This document shows positions 7,763-18,881 of a stretch of 28,077 nucleotides of DNA, piece by piece; within the stretch, counting starts at the first letter, position 1; the number at the start of each line of letters is the position of its first letter. The notes below the pieces were generated by a model. That model did no database searches and was not told the DNA's origin. It saw only the letters and a program-made list of their open reading frames with translations. The position numbers and the translations under genes were made by a program. Source of the DNA: Strigomonas culicis (Eukaryota > Euglenozoa > Kinetoplastea > Trypanosomatida > Trypanosomatidae); contig AUXH01000210.1 of assembly GCA_000482145.1 (NCBI GenBank), forward strand, positions 1-28,077. Direction: 5' to 3'.

Positions 7763-8295
7763 GAAGCAAACCACCACAACAAAAAATAAAAAAAAATAAA
7801 AAATAAAACTAAAGAGGCTAATAATAATAGTAAGCTACTACTTTTATGGAAAAGAAGCTCAGCGTTGACAGATACTCTCACACACAGAATGATTTGTATG
7901 TATGATGTATATATGTGTATATATGTCCTTTTTTTTTCTTCAAAAAGAAAAACAACAACAAACAAACAAGAAAAAAACGATACGTGTAATTGAGGTTTAT
8001 AGATGCGTATTGAAATGTGTACTTTCTTCCTGATTATTGAGAGTGAGAGTGAGGGGGGAATGAGTGAGTGAGAGGATAAAAGAAAACGAAAACAACACTA
8101 ATAGAATAATACCTCATTTATATTTTTATATTCTTTAGTGTTCTACTGTTTTTCTTTTGAGGGTGAAGAAAGAATCAACCATCATCCCATACACATGTTT
8201 GTATCATCTACATATTTCTTTTTATTTATTTATTTATTATTATTTCTTTCTTTCATTATTTTTTTTTTCTGTCTGTCCATGTGTGTGGATGCATA
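7763..8295. other. Intergenic spacer, five-helix gene to DENN-like gene
   Basis: Strongly AT-rich, with a TTTA tetranucleotide repeat near 8221-8238 and several A or T runs. It should hold the 3' UTR of the five-helix gene and the 5' UTR of the DENN-like gene. On the minus strand a T-rich tract (7781-7808) adjoins the ATG at 7762 with no AG between them, so the acceptor must lie further upstream; an AG at 7810/7809 is one candidate. No gene seen. Confidence 0.55.
8221..8240. repeat. TTTA tetranucleotide repeat
   Basis: Four to five tandem TTTA units in AT-rich spacer just downstream of the five-helix gene. Confidence 0.75.
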
Positions 8296-9465
8296 TTATA
8301 CAACAGCAATCGCAATATACACAAGTGAAAAGAACAGGATTGAGTTTTCAACGAAAAAACAAAAAAGCTGAACATTCCTCAGTTTGTTGTTTCCCATCCG
8401 ATGAATACTCTGCTTATCGATACGGTACACTACGCTGTTCCCGTGCGCGTTATGCTTTTGAAAGTAGAAGTACTTGTCCGTGTTGTCGCGCTTCGAAGCG
8501 TCGCCTTCCCGTTTTTTGACATCCTGTTCGGCCGTCGCCGCGAAGGGTGTGATGGCGTTCCCCGTCTTGTTGCGCGTCGCGTTGCCGACCTTCAATATGA
8601 GGAAGAGAATGAGGACGTGCACAAACGGAAAGATGACGACCATCCCGCGGAAGAAGTTGGCCGCGCGCAGCTGGACGCCCGCCATGAGGAAAACCATGAT
8701 GACCGCGAAGAGAAACACAAACACGTAGTAGAGCGACTCTTCTTCGTCCACCGCGTCAAGGATGACCTGTTTGCGACGCACATAGCCCAGCTCGTAGCGC
8801 GGGTCGCGCTTGCGCTCCTCGTGGTTCGCGTAGTTCGCCGCCGGGCACAGATGGTCATTTTGCGCGACGACCCGTTGCTGCCTCTCCCAGAAGCGCGCCT
8901 CCGCAACGCCGAGCTCGAGGGTGAGATAGCGCTGGCAGTTCGCGCTGCTTTGCAACAGACAATGATCGACGAGCGCGCGGCGATTGTCTAGCTCACGCCG
9001 CGCGTTTTCGATCGCGGCGATACACACCAGCACGAAGCGATTCACCGCGACAAAAAAGTACAGGAACAGAATGTAGTCCAGGTTGAACACAAAGTTCTGC
9101 CGCGTGTTGCGGAAGGCGCCACCGGGGGCGCTGCCGTTGTCGCGGTTGGCAAGGTACAGGTTGCTCTTGACGTTCTCGAAAAGGGAGGTGATCCGATTGT
9201 TGCGGCTCACGTCGATCACGAAGGTAATCGAGTTCGTCTCTGTGAAAAAGACGGCCAGCACGCCGCTGATGATGCAGTTTACAAGGCCGAGAAAGACCGA
9301 CTGTTGGGTGAAGACGCACGAGAGGAGAAAGTGCCAGACCTGGGGAAAGCCCCACGTACGCTCCACGAGAAGGTACGGCGGCGGCGTGCGCACTCCGCTA
9401 TCCGCCACATCCCCCTCCCGCTCCTTCGACGGAGACGGTGCCGCAGACGCGCGGGTGGACGGCAT
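8296..9465 (-). CDS. Polytopic membrane protein with about five helices, unrecognised
   Basis: A 389-aa protein with hydrophobic segments near residues 44-73, 130-151, 246-264, 272-293 and 366-388. A charged 90-residue loop (about 152-245) between helices 2 and 3 contains QNDHLCPAANYANHEERKRDPRYELGY and looks well folded. The N-terminal 35 residues are Ser/Pro/Ala-rich and polar, so there is no cleavable signal peptide. No catalytic motif or known transporter signature was recognised. The ATG at 9465 is chosen because GC-rich coding composition begins there; the frame continues up to an ATG at 9642, but that extension is AT-rich and reads like translated spacer. The last 30 residues, including the fifth helix, come from unusually AT-rich sequence and may be a recent C-terminal extension. 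Confidence 0.8.
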   Translation of the reverse strand: MPSTRASAAPSPSKEREGDVADSGVRTPPPYLLVERTWGFPQVWHFLLSCVFTQQSVFLGLVNCIISGVLAVFFTETNSITFVIDVSRNNRITSLFENVKSNLYLANRDNGSAPGGAFRNTRQNFVFNLDYILFLYFFVAVNRFVLVCIAAIENARRELDNRRALVDHCLLQSSANCQRYLTLELGVAEARFWERQQRVVAQNDHLCPAANYANHEERKRDPRYELGYVRRKQVILDAVDEEESLYYVFVFLFAVIMVFLMAGVQLRAANFFRGMVVIFPFVHVLILFLILKVGNATRNKTGNAITPFAATAEQDVKKREGDASKRDNTDKYFYFQKHNAHGNSVVYRIDKQSIHRMGNNKLRNVQLFCFFVENSILFFSLVYIAIAVV

Positions 9466-9839
9466 GAGTGATGCAAACAAAAAGATATATATGTGTGTGT
9501 AAAAAAAAAAAAAGAGTTTAGCTGCTTTCACCTTTTTCAACGAAACAAGAGGCGTGAAACAAGAATGACAGTGAGTGGTGAGTACGAAACACAATCCAGT
9601 TATTGATACATTAAGTAATAATAAAGAAACTATAGCATACAAACCGCTCCGGCTATCATCACATTGCTGGTTGATGTGTCATAACAAAATGAAAAAAAAA
9701 AAGTATAATAAAAAAAAGCAATGAACGATACAAATGAACGAATTAATCGTGCGGATAATAGAGTATATATAATCATCATAATAAAACACGCATTTTTTTT
9801 TTGAAGTTCTTTTGGAGTGTTTCTTCTTCTTCTTATAGT
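9466..9839. other. Intergenic spacer, giant ankyrin gene to five-helix gene
   Basis: AT-rich, with a short TG/TA-rich stretch at 9485-9500 and an A run (T on the coding strand) at 9501-9513. There is no AG on the coding strand between that T run and the ATG at 9465. The splice acceptor must therefore lie further upstream, around 9520-9535, or the true start differs. Nothing else recognisable. Confidence 0.55.
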
Positions 9840-10192
9840 TCATTTGGACTCCATTCCCTCCACCTCTGTTTCCCCGTCCACCAGCGCTCCCGCCACGCGG
9901 TGATGCAACTCGGCACCGTCCTGCATGACTCGCAGCATTTCCTTCATGATACTCACATTATAGTTGTACACATACTTACTATTGTTAGGATGCGTAGCGG
10001 TGGTAGACTCATCCGGATGCGCCTCCGCGCCTGTCTCCGCATGAAGCACGTGCGGTTCGTCTGTGGTCTCCGGCGTGGCGTCGGACTGGCTGCTGTAGCG
10101 ATTGTGGCAGGCGAGGTGAAGCAGAAAGAGGTCATGCGGGATCACCTTTTTTTCCCTTTCTACCACCGCCGGTGCTCCCTCTGCTTCTTGCG

Positions 10193-10224
<32 letters not shown>

Positions 10225-13200
10225 ATCCCCTTGTCTTTTGTTGGCTTCCGGTGTGGGTGCGGCTTGGCCGAGTGCCGCTCCGCCTCCTCACTGATCGACA
10301 TGAGTGACGTGAAGAGCTGCGCGGCGTTGTGGATATTGCTGTAGTTGTACGCACTGTCCTGCTGGAAGAGCACGTTGATGTCGATCTCATTCTTAATTGT
10401 CGGCGCTGGAGGGTTCCCGTCCTTCGACAGGGAGCGGCGGTTTCGCTTTTCATTGTTCAGGCACTGCTGTATAATCGCCGTCAGCGTGCCATCCACAAGG
10501 GCGTGGCGCTGATTCCCACCCTCACGCTTCTTATTCTCAGGCTTGTCCGTCTTACCACTGTTATGCGCCTCATTCCGATAGACAGCCGTCGTGTTCGTGA
10601 AGGTGAGTGGGCTGTCGGCCGTGCTGGCCGCGAGGGTCTCCACGTCCACCGACGTCCCCAGCGGGTTCCGGTCATGGCCCGCGCCGACTTTGTACGTTGC
10701 GGCGGCGGGGTTCGGCGACGTCCAGTTACCACTGCACTGAAAGTAGTAATAGTTGTAGTAGTAGTAGTTGAGCGACACCGCCGCGGACAGCTCGAGTGAC
10801 TTGCACAGGAAGGGGTAGAAGTCAAAGACGCGGAGGGACGCCTCGTACTCGGTTTCGAAAAAGGCAAAGAGCGAAGTGATGAGGCGGTGCTCCGCCGCGG
10901 CGTGCCGCAGACGCTCCTCCTTCGCTCGCCGCACTGCCGCGTCGTCGCTGTCGATCAGCTCCCGACACAGCGCCCGCGTCGACGGCGAGGCAAACACAAA
11001 CTCCGCGCCGAGGAGGCAGATGACGAACACCATGTAGGGGTTGTGGTTGAGCAGCGCGTAGTGCAGTGGGGTGAGGCCGTACCCGTCCGGGCGGTTCAGC
11101 AACACGTAAATCCGCGCCAGCGTCGCGCGCACCTGGTGAATGGCCACCCCGCCACTTTGTTGTTGCTGCTGCCCCAGCGCGCCCTTCATGTCGTGGAACT
11201 CCAAGTACGAGAGAAGCGTCTGCTTGTACGCTGCGATGGGGTCCGCCGCGTTGTCGTCATCGTTGGCGCCATCCGCGCGATGGCGCTCCTCACTCTTCGT
11301 CCCCCGCCGCCCATGGGCGTGGGGTGGCGCCGTGGCAGAGGCCGTCTTGCTGTGCGGCAGCAGCGCGCTGCCGGTGCGCTTCAAGATGGACTGCACGCGG
11401 AAACGCGTGGTAACCGTGGCGAGGGCGTTGTACAGCCGCTTCTTCTCCGCCGGCGTCAGCTCCGCCTTCACGGCCGTGTCGTTCAGCAGTGGGAGCGTCG
11501 CGTCCATGCGGCTGCCGCCCGCCTCGTCATCCGTCTCTGCATGCCGCCGCACGTCTGCCTCCCCGGGGCCGCGGATGAGCGATGGGAGCCGCGCCGCGCA
11601 GAGGTCATCGACGGCGGCCTCCAGCTCCGTGATGTGCTGGTAGTCCAGCGGCACGTGCGGCAGCCGCGTGCGCAACAGCATAATCGCGTTCGTGAAGGGC
11701 ATTCGGCTCGGCTGGCCGCCTGGCGCGTTCGGGACGAGCGTCGGGCGTTGTTGGCTGCTCGAGCGCTGCACCAGGAACTGCGTAATGTTCTTCGCAATGG
11801 CTGTTTGGTCGTCGTCGACGAAGGCGGCGACGGATTTCCTTCGCCTCTTGGTGTGTGCGGTTGGCGCGTGCTTTTGCTTCGTGTCCGCCTGTGCCGTCGT
11901 GGTGGTGGAGGTCGCTTTTTGCGTCTGGATGTAGTACCGCTGCTTCTCCTTCTCGACGGTCCTCATCGTATGCGCCATGGCGTGCTTCGTATCCTCGTGG
12001 TGGTGTTTCGGATGCGCGCCATCCCCCTTCTCCGGCCCCCCGCCGTCTGCCTCATCCACCCACTCCTCGATGCCATTCGCGCCCTCGGTGTCTGGTGCCT
12101 GTGCACGCTGCGGCGGATCGGCCGTCAGCGGCCCCACCGGGGCCGGCCCGGGGCTCGCCTGGGATTCGCGAAGGTCCGCAAGGGCGTCCTGCTGCCGCTG
12201 CTGGGCCCGCACCCCGCTGTCGTCGCCGTCGTAGTTCGTATAAAAGGCGTCCACGACGTGACAAAAGTTGGCGATGAAGGTTCTGTTGGGCTTCGGGTGG
12301 GCGTGGCCGGGTGCGGCGGTGTCTTGCCTCGCCGCTGCTGCCTCCGCGCCGTCGCCGCCCTCTGCGGGGGGAGGGTTTGCAGTAGGAGGCCGATGCGGCG
12401 GTCGCGGCCCCGGCGCCTGGCTGCACTGCTCACCCACTCGCTGAATCGCATGCAGCATCAGGTGGATGGGCGCGCCCGCCGCCTCGAGCACGTAGAAGAG
12501 CGCGGTGAGGGAGTTGCCAATCGACACGTAGTGGAATAGGCTCTTGCCCCAGCGCCGCGCCGCCGGCACGGGGCCCGGCGCGTCCGCGTGCGTCGTCGCT
12601 TCGGCTCCCGCGTGCAGTTCTACTTCATGCCGCAAGAACAGCTCCGACGGCGTCTCCTTACCCCCACCGCCACCGCCACCGCCTTCCTCTGGCCGCCCTT
12701 GCTGGCGACGCCGCGTATTCAGGAGGATGTCATACTGGTGGAGCTGATAGCGCAGCAGCGCGTACACCACCTTGGGCGCCTTACCGAGCAGCAGGGAGAT
12801 GTACAGGAGGCTGAGCTCGTGCGAACACAGCGGCAGCGTCATCAGAAAGGTGTTCGGCCCCGGCGCCTGCGACGCGTGGACCACCTCTTCCAACTGCTTG
12901 ATCAGCAGCGAGTTCAGCATCGTTTCGAGCGCCACGTCGTTACCCACTTCCACCGACAGCATCAGCGACGACTTGAGGTAGTAGTAGTAGTACCCGTTGA
13001 TGAGGTTTGTTTCTGTCTTCTCCTCCATGCGCACTGCCGTCTCTTCTCCGTCGTCGTCCTCGTCCTCCACGGCGTAGTAGTAGCAGTAGCTGCAGGTTTC
13101 CCCTGCATGCGCGAGGTGCGACACCTGCCAAGGGGGCAGCTGCAGCACGTTGGCACTCGGGTTCTGGTGCTGGACCTGGTGGCTCGTCGCCACGACGCGG

Positions 13201-16200
13201 TCCTCGGCGCCCCCCGCGTAGAGCACGTTCGCGCCGGCGCGCAGCAGCGTCGCGCAGATCCCATTCTTCCAACTCTTAATCGAGAGCTGCAACAGCGTGA
13301 GACCATCTTTTGTCTTTTGATGAATGTCCACCATATCCTTCTCAATCAGGTGCTGCAGCAGGATGTTGAAGTTGGTGTTGACCGCCGTCGTGAGATGCGG
13401 CGTCAAGCAGAGGGCATCCACCACCAGCGCACGATCCGCAGCCCCGCCTCGCGTATTCGGCTTGGTGGATGCCGACGATTGCTGCTGCTGCTGCTGCTGC
13501 TGCTGCCGCAGCCGCTGTAGAAAGAACCCGTACTGCGTGCTCGCACACGCGCCGCTGCTGCGCTGTTGCTGCTGCTGCTGCAGAAGCACTTTAGACGCGA
13601 GCACCTGCGTCGCGTGGGGGTGGCTCGCGCCGTGGCGGCTCCGACGCTGTGCGTCTTGGTGGAGCCGCAGCTGCAGCTCGTGTCGCTTTTGCTCGTCCTC
13701 GAGTCGCTGGAGCTTGCGGCGGTGGTACTGTTGTAGATAGGAGGGGATGACCACCGGCGCCATGTACGTCTGGTAGTAGGAGGTGTTGTCCTCCAGCTCG
13801 CGGAGCTGCTGCTGGAGCACTTGCGCCTCCTCCGCCTGTCGTGCGTCACCACCGTCATGGTGCTCCAGGCTCAGCAGCAGCAGCAGCTCCGCTAGCTTCT
13901 TTTCGCGCCGCATCTGCCGTTTGTACCCCTTGAAGTTCTTAATGTTCTGGAACAACCAGGTGAGGTCTTCGGGTTCCACCTCGCAGACGCAGGCGAGGTG
14001 GATGGGGTTGAGCCCGTCCTTGTTGAAGTTGCGGTTCACGTAATCTTCACGCACAAACCGAATGGACTTCTTCGCCTTCCTCGGACGCTTATCCGTGTTA
14101 TCCTGAGTGTTGAACGTCGGCTTCGGTGGCGGTTGTGCATCTCCCTTCCCATCCTCGGCGGCAGCAGTGTCCTTCCACGCGGTGGACAGCACCATAATGG
14201 GCGACCCCGGCGCATCCGCGGCGGCCTGCGCTGCCGCCGGGCTGAGCACCGCGGCAGCGACGGCGGCCGCCGGTGTCACAGCGAAGCCACTGAGGGAGAC
14301 GAAGAAGAGCAGCAGCGCGGCCTCGCCGGCGAGAACGCAGTGGTGGAGGAGGCTGTTGCCGTCCATGTCTTTCTTGCGGAGCAGCACATTCACCGGGACG
14401 GCGCTCTTCGCGATGGCCTTCTGAATCATCGTGTACTTGTGCATCGACGACACCGACGACGCGGTCGTGGGTCCGGCGTAGAGATGGTGCAGCAGAATTT
14501 GAAACACGACGTCCTCCCCCTGCGTCTGGTAGGCGGTGGTGATGCCAGAGATGCGCGCGACGTTCGGCTGGTCCTCGTCCGTGTCCGTGTCCGCCGCCTC
14601 ATCCCCGCTGAAGGTCAGCGGATCCATCGGGTGCGGATGCCGTGCGCTCCGGTTCGCGTGCGGCGATGGCTGCTGGCTGCTGCCGTCCGTGAGGCTCAGC
14701 CGGCGCGTCGCGCTCCCATGCTCCAGCAGGTGCGGGCCGCCCGCGCCGCGGCCGCCGAGGTGCGGCGTCAGCAGCGGTGGGAGCAGCGCGTTGTAGGCGA
14801 AGGCGGCCTTGCGCCTGCTGTCCATCGCCTGCTGCAGCTCCCCGTCCGCGGCGGCGTGGAGCGGCGGCGGCAGGAGCCGGCTGTTCAGGCTCATCGACTC
14901 ACTCGTGTTGAACAGGTGCTTGGTTCGCTCGCTGCTGTCGGTTGCCTCGGCGTCGTAGGCGCGCTCCCACCAGCAGCCGCTCTCGGACAACGAGGTGCTG
15001 GAGGAGGAGGAGGAGACGAACGAGCCGCCCGTCGCGGCGGCCGCCCCCGGCTGCGCCGCTCCGCTGCCGAGGCGGCTGACCGTGCGGAGCTTCCACTTGG
15101 GCAGACGGAAGTGCATGAGGGAGGAGGCCTGCGAGGAGGACGAGGAGGAGCGGCTGCTGTCGCCGGCACGATCGGACGACAGCGGCGTGCGGCGGTGGTG
15201 CGTCTCCGGCGAGCGCAGCGTCGTCGCGTTGCTATCCGAGTTGGAGGTCAGCGTCTGCCAGGAACCGCCCGACAGGGACATGTCGGCGGCGCCGCAGCCG
15301 CCACCCGCCTCATGGCTGCTTTCATCCGAGGTGTCCGTGGGGAGAGGGATGGGCAGGACCCCGATGATGCCGCTGCTGCTGCTGCCACTGCTGTCCCCAG
15401 CCGGCGGGCGGCGGCTCCGCGAGGAGGTGTCGGTGGTGCCGCCGCAATGCTGCTCAGATCCGTCCTCACCGAGGGGCGACGAGAGCGGCACGGCGATGCC
15501 TTTCTTCTTCTTGTTGGTGTTCTCTTCCCCCCTGTGGGAATGGTGGTGGTGGTGTTGATGATGATGATGATGATGATGCCCCGCCCTTTCCCCTCTTCGC
15601 GTCGTCGGCGAGCTTCTGCGGCGCCGCGCCTCCCGCTTCCGTGCCTGCATCTCCGCGGTGACGACGTGCATGTTATCAAACAGGTCCTCCCCCACGCGGA
15701 TGGTTGCGAGATGATCCATCGGGCCCGCCTGTAGCGTGCCGCCCGCGCTCTCGCTGTCGCGGCGCAGCGTACTCGAGCTGGAGCTGTTGCGGCTCTCCCC
15801 GCTGCTGTTGTAGCCGGGGTCACTGCGCCGCTGCCGCTGCCGACGACGCCGCGACGACGACGACGGCGGCGGCGCACTGTCATCCGCATCGTCTCGCGTC
15901 GCCGCGTTCCGAAACAGCGGTAGCGCGTTGACGAGCATCGCGGCGAAGCTCTTGTTTTGCATCAGCATTTCGGAGTGGTTCCCCGCGGTGTCGCCATCCA
16001 CCGGCGGCGCGGCGGCCGACGACGCGGATGGCTCGCATAGAATGGACGGCATCGTCAGCAACATGGACGTGTGCAGGCTCGTCTGGTTGAGGGCGCCGCC
16101 CTCGCTCGCGCTCTGCCGCCGCGCCAGGCGCGCGCTGAAGCTGTCGGCGTGCGGGGAGAGAAAGCTGGAGGCGGTGCTCACAGCCCCACCGGCAAAGGAG

Positions 16201-18698
16201 TGCGGCAGGAGGATGGCGCTCGGCGACGGCGCGGCCTCGCCACCCGCCGCCGCCGCGCGCGCGAAGGAGCTCAGGTCGAGCCCCAGCGACGACGAGGGGG
16301 CCGTGAAGCTCGGGTTCCCCAACAGGGCGGTGGCCACGGTGGCCGTGCTCATGCTGATGGAGGTGCCGCCGTCGGCCGCGGGCGGCGGGCCCGGCGCCGG
16401 CTCGCGCGTCTCTTCCTGCACCTTGAGCGCGATGTTTTCCCAGAAGCGGTCCGGCGCGGCCGCGGCGGGCTGCGGCGGCGCCGGCCGCGGCGTGCTGCCG
16501 GGCTCCAGCCCCACGTGGGCGGAGGCCACGAGCGAGGGATCGGGCCGCGCGCCGCGCGCCGACGATGGCACTGGCGACGGCTGCCGCGACGCCGACAGCC
16601 CCGTGGGCGGCGCCGGCACCGCAGTGGCCGCGGCGGCGCCGCCGGTCTGCCGCGCGTCGTGGAACGTATACAGGAGGTCGTCCAGGGCGAAGGGCACAAA
16701 GGTGCTCCACCCGGTGAAGACCTCCCGCTCCCCGCGGCCGATGAGCGCGCAGTACTCCCCCCGTACATACCGAAGCGTCTCGTCGACATAGTCGTGGTAG
16801 CAGTGCTGCAGCGCGAGCGCGCTGCCGCCGCAGACGAGGCCCGTGGACAGCAGCTGGTACAGCAGGCCGAAAGAGCGCCGCACCCGCGCGGCGGCGGCCG
16901 CCCCGTCGTGCCCCTGCGCCGCGAACTGCGCGAGCACAAAGCAGAGCGGCAGGCACAGCTCCTGCAGCGCGCCGAGCGCGAGCAGCCGCGCGGCGTGGCG
17001 GCACCGCGCCGCGGGCGGCATCTCACTGGCCAGCAGCCGCAGCAGCCGGCCGGCGCGCTCCTGCCGCTGCGCCTCCGCCGGCGCCGCGCCCTCGTGCTGC
17101 TGGCTGCGGTTCTCGTGTAGTGCGTGCAGCTCCGCCAGCGCGCGCCGGTGGACGGCGGCGAAGGCGGCCAGCAGCAGCCCCGCGCACGCGCCGAGCGGCA
17201 GCGCCATCGGCGGCACATACCGATAGACCGTCGCGGGCGGCAGCGCGGCGTCATCGCCCACCGCGTAGTGAAACTGGTACATGAAGGGCGACAGGGCCAT
17301 GACGGTGAGGCAGTAGGTGAGAAGCAGCGCTAACGGGATGGCGCAGAGAAGGAAGAGGAGCGGCGAGGGCAGCCAGAAGAGACCGGTGAGGCTGTTCTCC
17401 GCCAGGCCCATCGCGGAGCCCCCCGCGCCCGCGGGCGACCCCACCGATGATAGGTGCGCCATAGGATTGCCTGCTGGCGGGCAGGGCATGCTGCTGCCGC
17501 TGCTGTTGCAGTTAGGATGAGGACTCTGTGTCAGCTCCTGCGCCGCGCCCCCAGTGGTGGTCGTCGTAGTGCTCCATGGAGGAGACACCTTCGCCACCCA
17601 CCGCACCAGGAAGGACTTGTTCTTCACCTGCGGCCCGAGGCCGCTGCGGCTGCTGCCCAGGTCGTCCTGGTTCGCACGCAGCGGGTGGCTGCGGGTCGTG
17701 TTGCTGTCGCCCGCGGCGTCTGCGGCGCTGCTGCTGTTGGTGCTGGCGTGGCTCGCGCGCAGCACGACGAAGGAGGAGGAGAGGCAGTCGTCGTGCGGGT
17801 GCGAGCGCGGGCCGCCCCCCGCCGCGCCGCTCTCCATGTCCTGTATCCCGCCGCTCGTCTCCATGTTGTACGCCCCGCCGCGCGCGCCTGGGTGAGCCGC
17901 GGCGGGGACGGCGGCAGCCGTGTACGGCGTGCCGGGGGGCAGGCCGCCGCCGCCGCCGCTGCTGTGGTGCACCTCACGCAACACAAGGAGCCGCGCGAGG
18001 CGGGCGTCCTCCGCCGCACCGAGCCCGAGCACGTCGTCGTAGCCGGCGAGCGCGGTGGCGATCACCGCGGCCTGCCACCGCTGGATGTGCAGCAGCAGAA
18101 AGGCGGTCACGACGGCGAGCACGCACAGCACCTCCAGCCCGCTCAGGCCGGCGAGCGCCAGCAGCGGGGTCTCACCGTTCCAGTGGACGGCCGCCGTCGA
18201 GGCGGTCGGCACGTGCCGCCGCGGCGGCGGCCCGTGCGACAGCGCAACCACCTGCCGCAGCGGCCACAGCGGCGCGGCGAGGCTGTCCAGCAGGCATTGC
18301 AGCGCGAGGCGCACCCACGCGAGGGGCTGCCGTGGCGGCGGCGCGGCGGGCGGGAAGGTGACCCACAGCGGTGGCGCCGCCGCTCCGCCGCCGCCCCAGC
18401 AGCCCCACACCCACCGCCACCGCCAGTGGAGCACCGCGCAGAGGACGCCGACGAGCCCAAAGTACCAATACACATAGGGCAGGCGGTGGCGCCGCACCTG
18501 CCGCAGGTGGCGGAAGCGGTAGAGAAAGGCGAAGCAGAGCGGAAAGCCCAACGCCCAGATGAAAAAGGTCACGGCTAACAGAAAAAAGCGGAGCACCCAA
18601 GCAGCGGTGTCTAGAGAGGAAAAGAGCGGTGGCTCAGCAGCCATCGTCATCGCCGCCGGTACATCGGAGGAAGAGAGGGTCGTCAAAAAGCTAAACAT
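9840..18698 (-). CDS. Giant seven-helix membrane protein with ankyrin repeats, 2952 aa
   Basis: Seven clear hydrophobic segments lie near residues 33-60, 74-92, 180-204, 438-470, 496-516, 571-594 and 609-632; a weaker amphipathic one is at 128-148. Residues of about 680-1400 are Ser/Pro/Arg-rich and look disordered, with a 13-His tract near 1040. Ankyrin-type units then appear near 1440 (DMDGNSLLHHCVLAGEAALL), 1555 (NKDGLNPIHLACVCE), 1763-1826 (two adjacent units, the second TKDGLTLLQLSIKSW), 1905, 1957, 2050, 2535 (DGYGLTPLHYALLNHNPY) and 2857 (LFLLHLACHNR). Low-complexity inserts with poly-Gln, poly-Gly and poly-Tyr separate them. Ankyrin repeats bind proteins; a membrane-anchored scaffold, sensor or channel-like role is possible, but no pore or catalytic motif was recognised. 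The start at 18698 follows a T tract and AG; a later Met at residue 17 is possible. The frame is open without a break over 8.8 kb. Confidence 0.8.
10194..10223 (-). repeat. CAG repeat encoding poly-Gln
   Basis: An uninterrupted CTG run on the plus strand, giving a Gln run of about eleven near residue 2830 of the giant ankyrin protein. Confidence 0.85.
10743..10770 (-). repeat. Tyr-coding triplet repeat
   Basis: GTA-type triplets on the plus strand encode a run of Tyr broken by one Asn (YYYYNYYYF) near residue 2645 of the giant protein. A similar five-Tyr run is encoded at about 12977-12993. Confidence 0.8.
13477..13581 (-). repeat. Two CAG arrays encoding poly-Gln
   Basis: Two CTG-rich arrays on the plus strand (about 13479-13507 and 13563-13581), separated by about 55 bases. 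Both give Gln runs in the insert before the adjacent ankyrin pair of the giant protein. Confidence 0.85.
15539..15578 (-). repeat. CAT/CAC repeat encoding poly-His
   Basis: Triplet repeat in the giant gene giving seven His, one Gln and five His, closely followed by another His, near residue 1040. The ATG run on the plus strand is uninterrupted at 15555-15577. Confidence 0.85.
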
Positions 18699-18732
18699 AT
18701 ACGTTTATACTCTAAAGCCTCTTTTTTCCTTT

Positions 18733-18759
18733 CTTTTCGTTAAGTGATTAAAAAAAAAA
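18733..18759 (-). promoter_or_regulatory. Putative trans-splice acceptor of the giant ankyrin gene
   Basis: On the coding strand a ten-T run (18750-18759) is followed by the first AG at 18734/18733, leaving about 35 nt of 5' UTR before the ATG at 18698. The layout fits spliced-leader addition; the tract is short, so confidence is limited. Confidence 0.4.
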
Positions 18760-18850
18760 ATACACTCACAAAAAAGCAACAACTGAAAGGAAAAAAATGC
18801 AGGTGGAATAGTTCTCTATGCCAATGATGGAACACCTATACCCGCACACA

Positions 18851-18881
<31 letters not shown>
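18851..18881. repeat. CT/CA dinucleotide microsatellite
   Basis: Four CT units pass directly into about eleven CA units in the spacer upstream of the giant gene. Confidence 0.85.

Noticed and set aside
7781..7807. A/T-run resembling a bacterial terminator
   Set aside because: No GC hairpin precedes it, and the gene layout is kinetoplastid, where such runs are ordinary spacer or splice signals.
9466..9642. Upstream ATG extending the five-helix protein by 59 residues
   Set aside because: The extension is AT-rich, reads through a T run and lacks the codon pattern seen after 9465.
9930..18600. Long plus-strand frames opposite the giant gene (for example 10887-12539, 13998-15734, 16071-17120)
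   Set aside because: They are shadow frames produced by GC-rich, low-complexity coding sequence on the other strand. The products are Arg/Gly/Pro-rich without domains, while the minus frame is open for 8.8 kb with membrane helices and ankyrin units.
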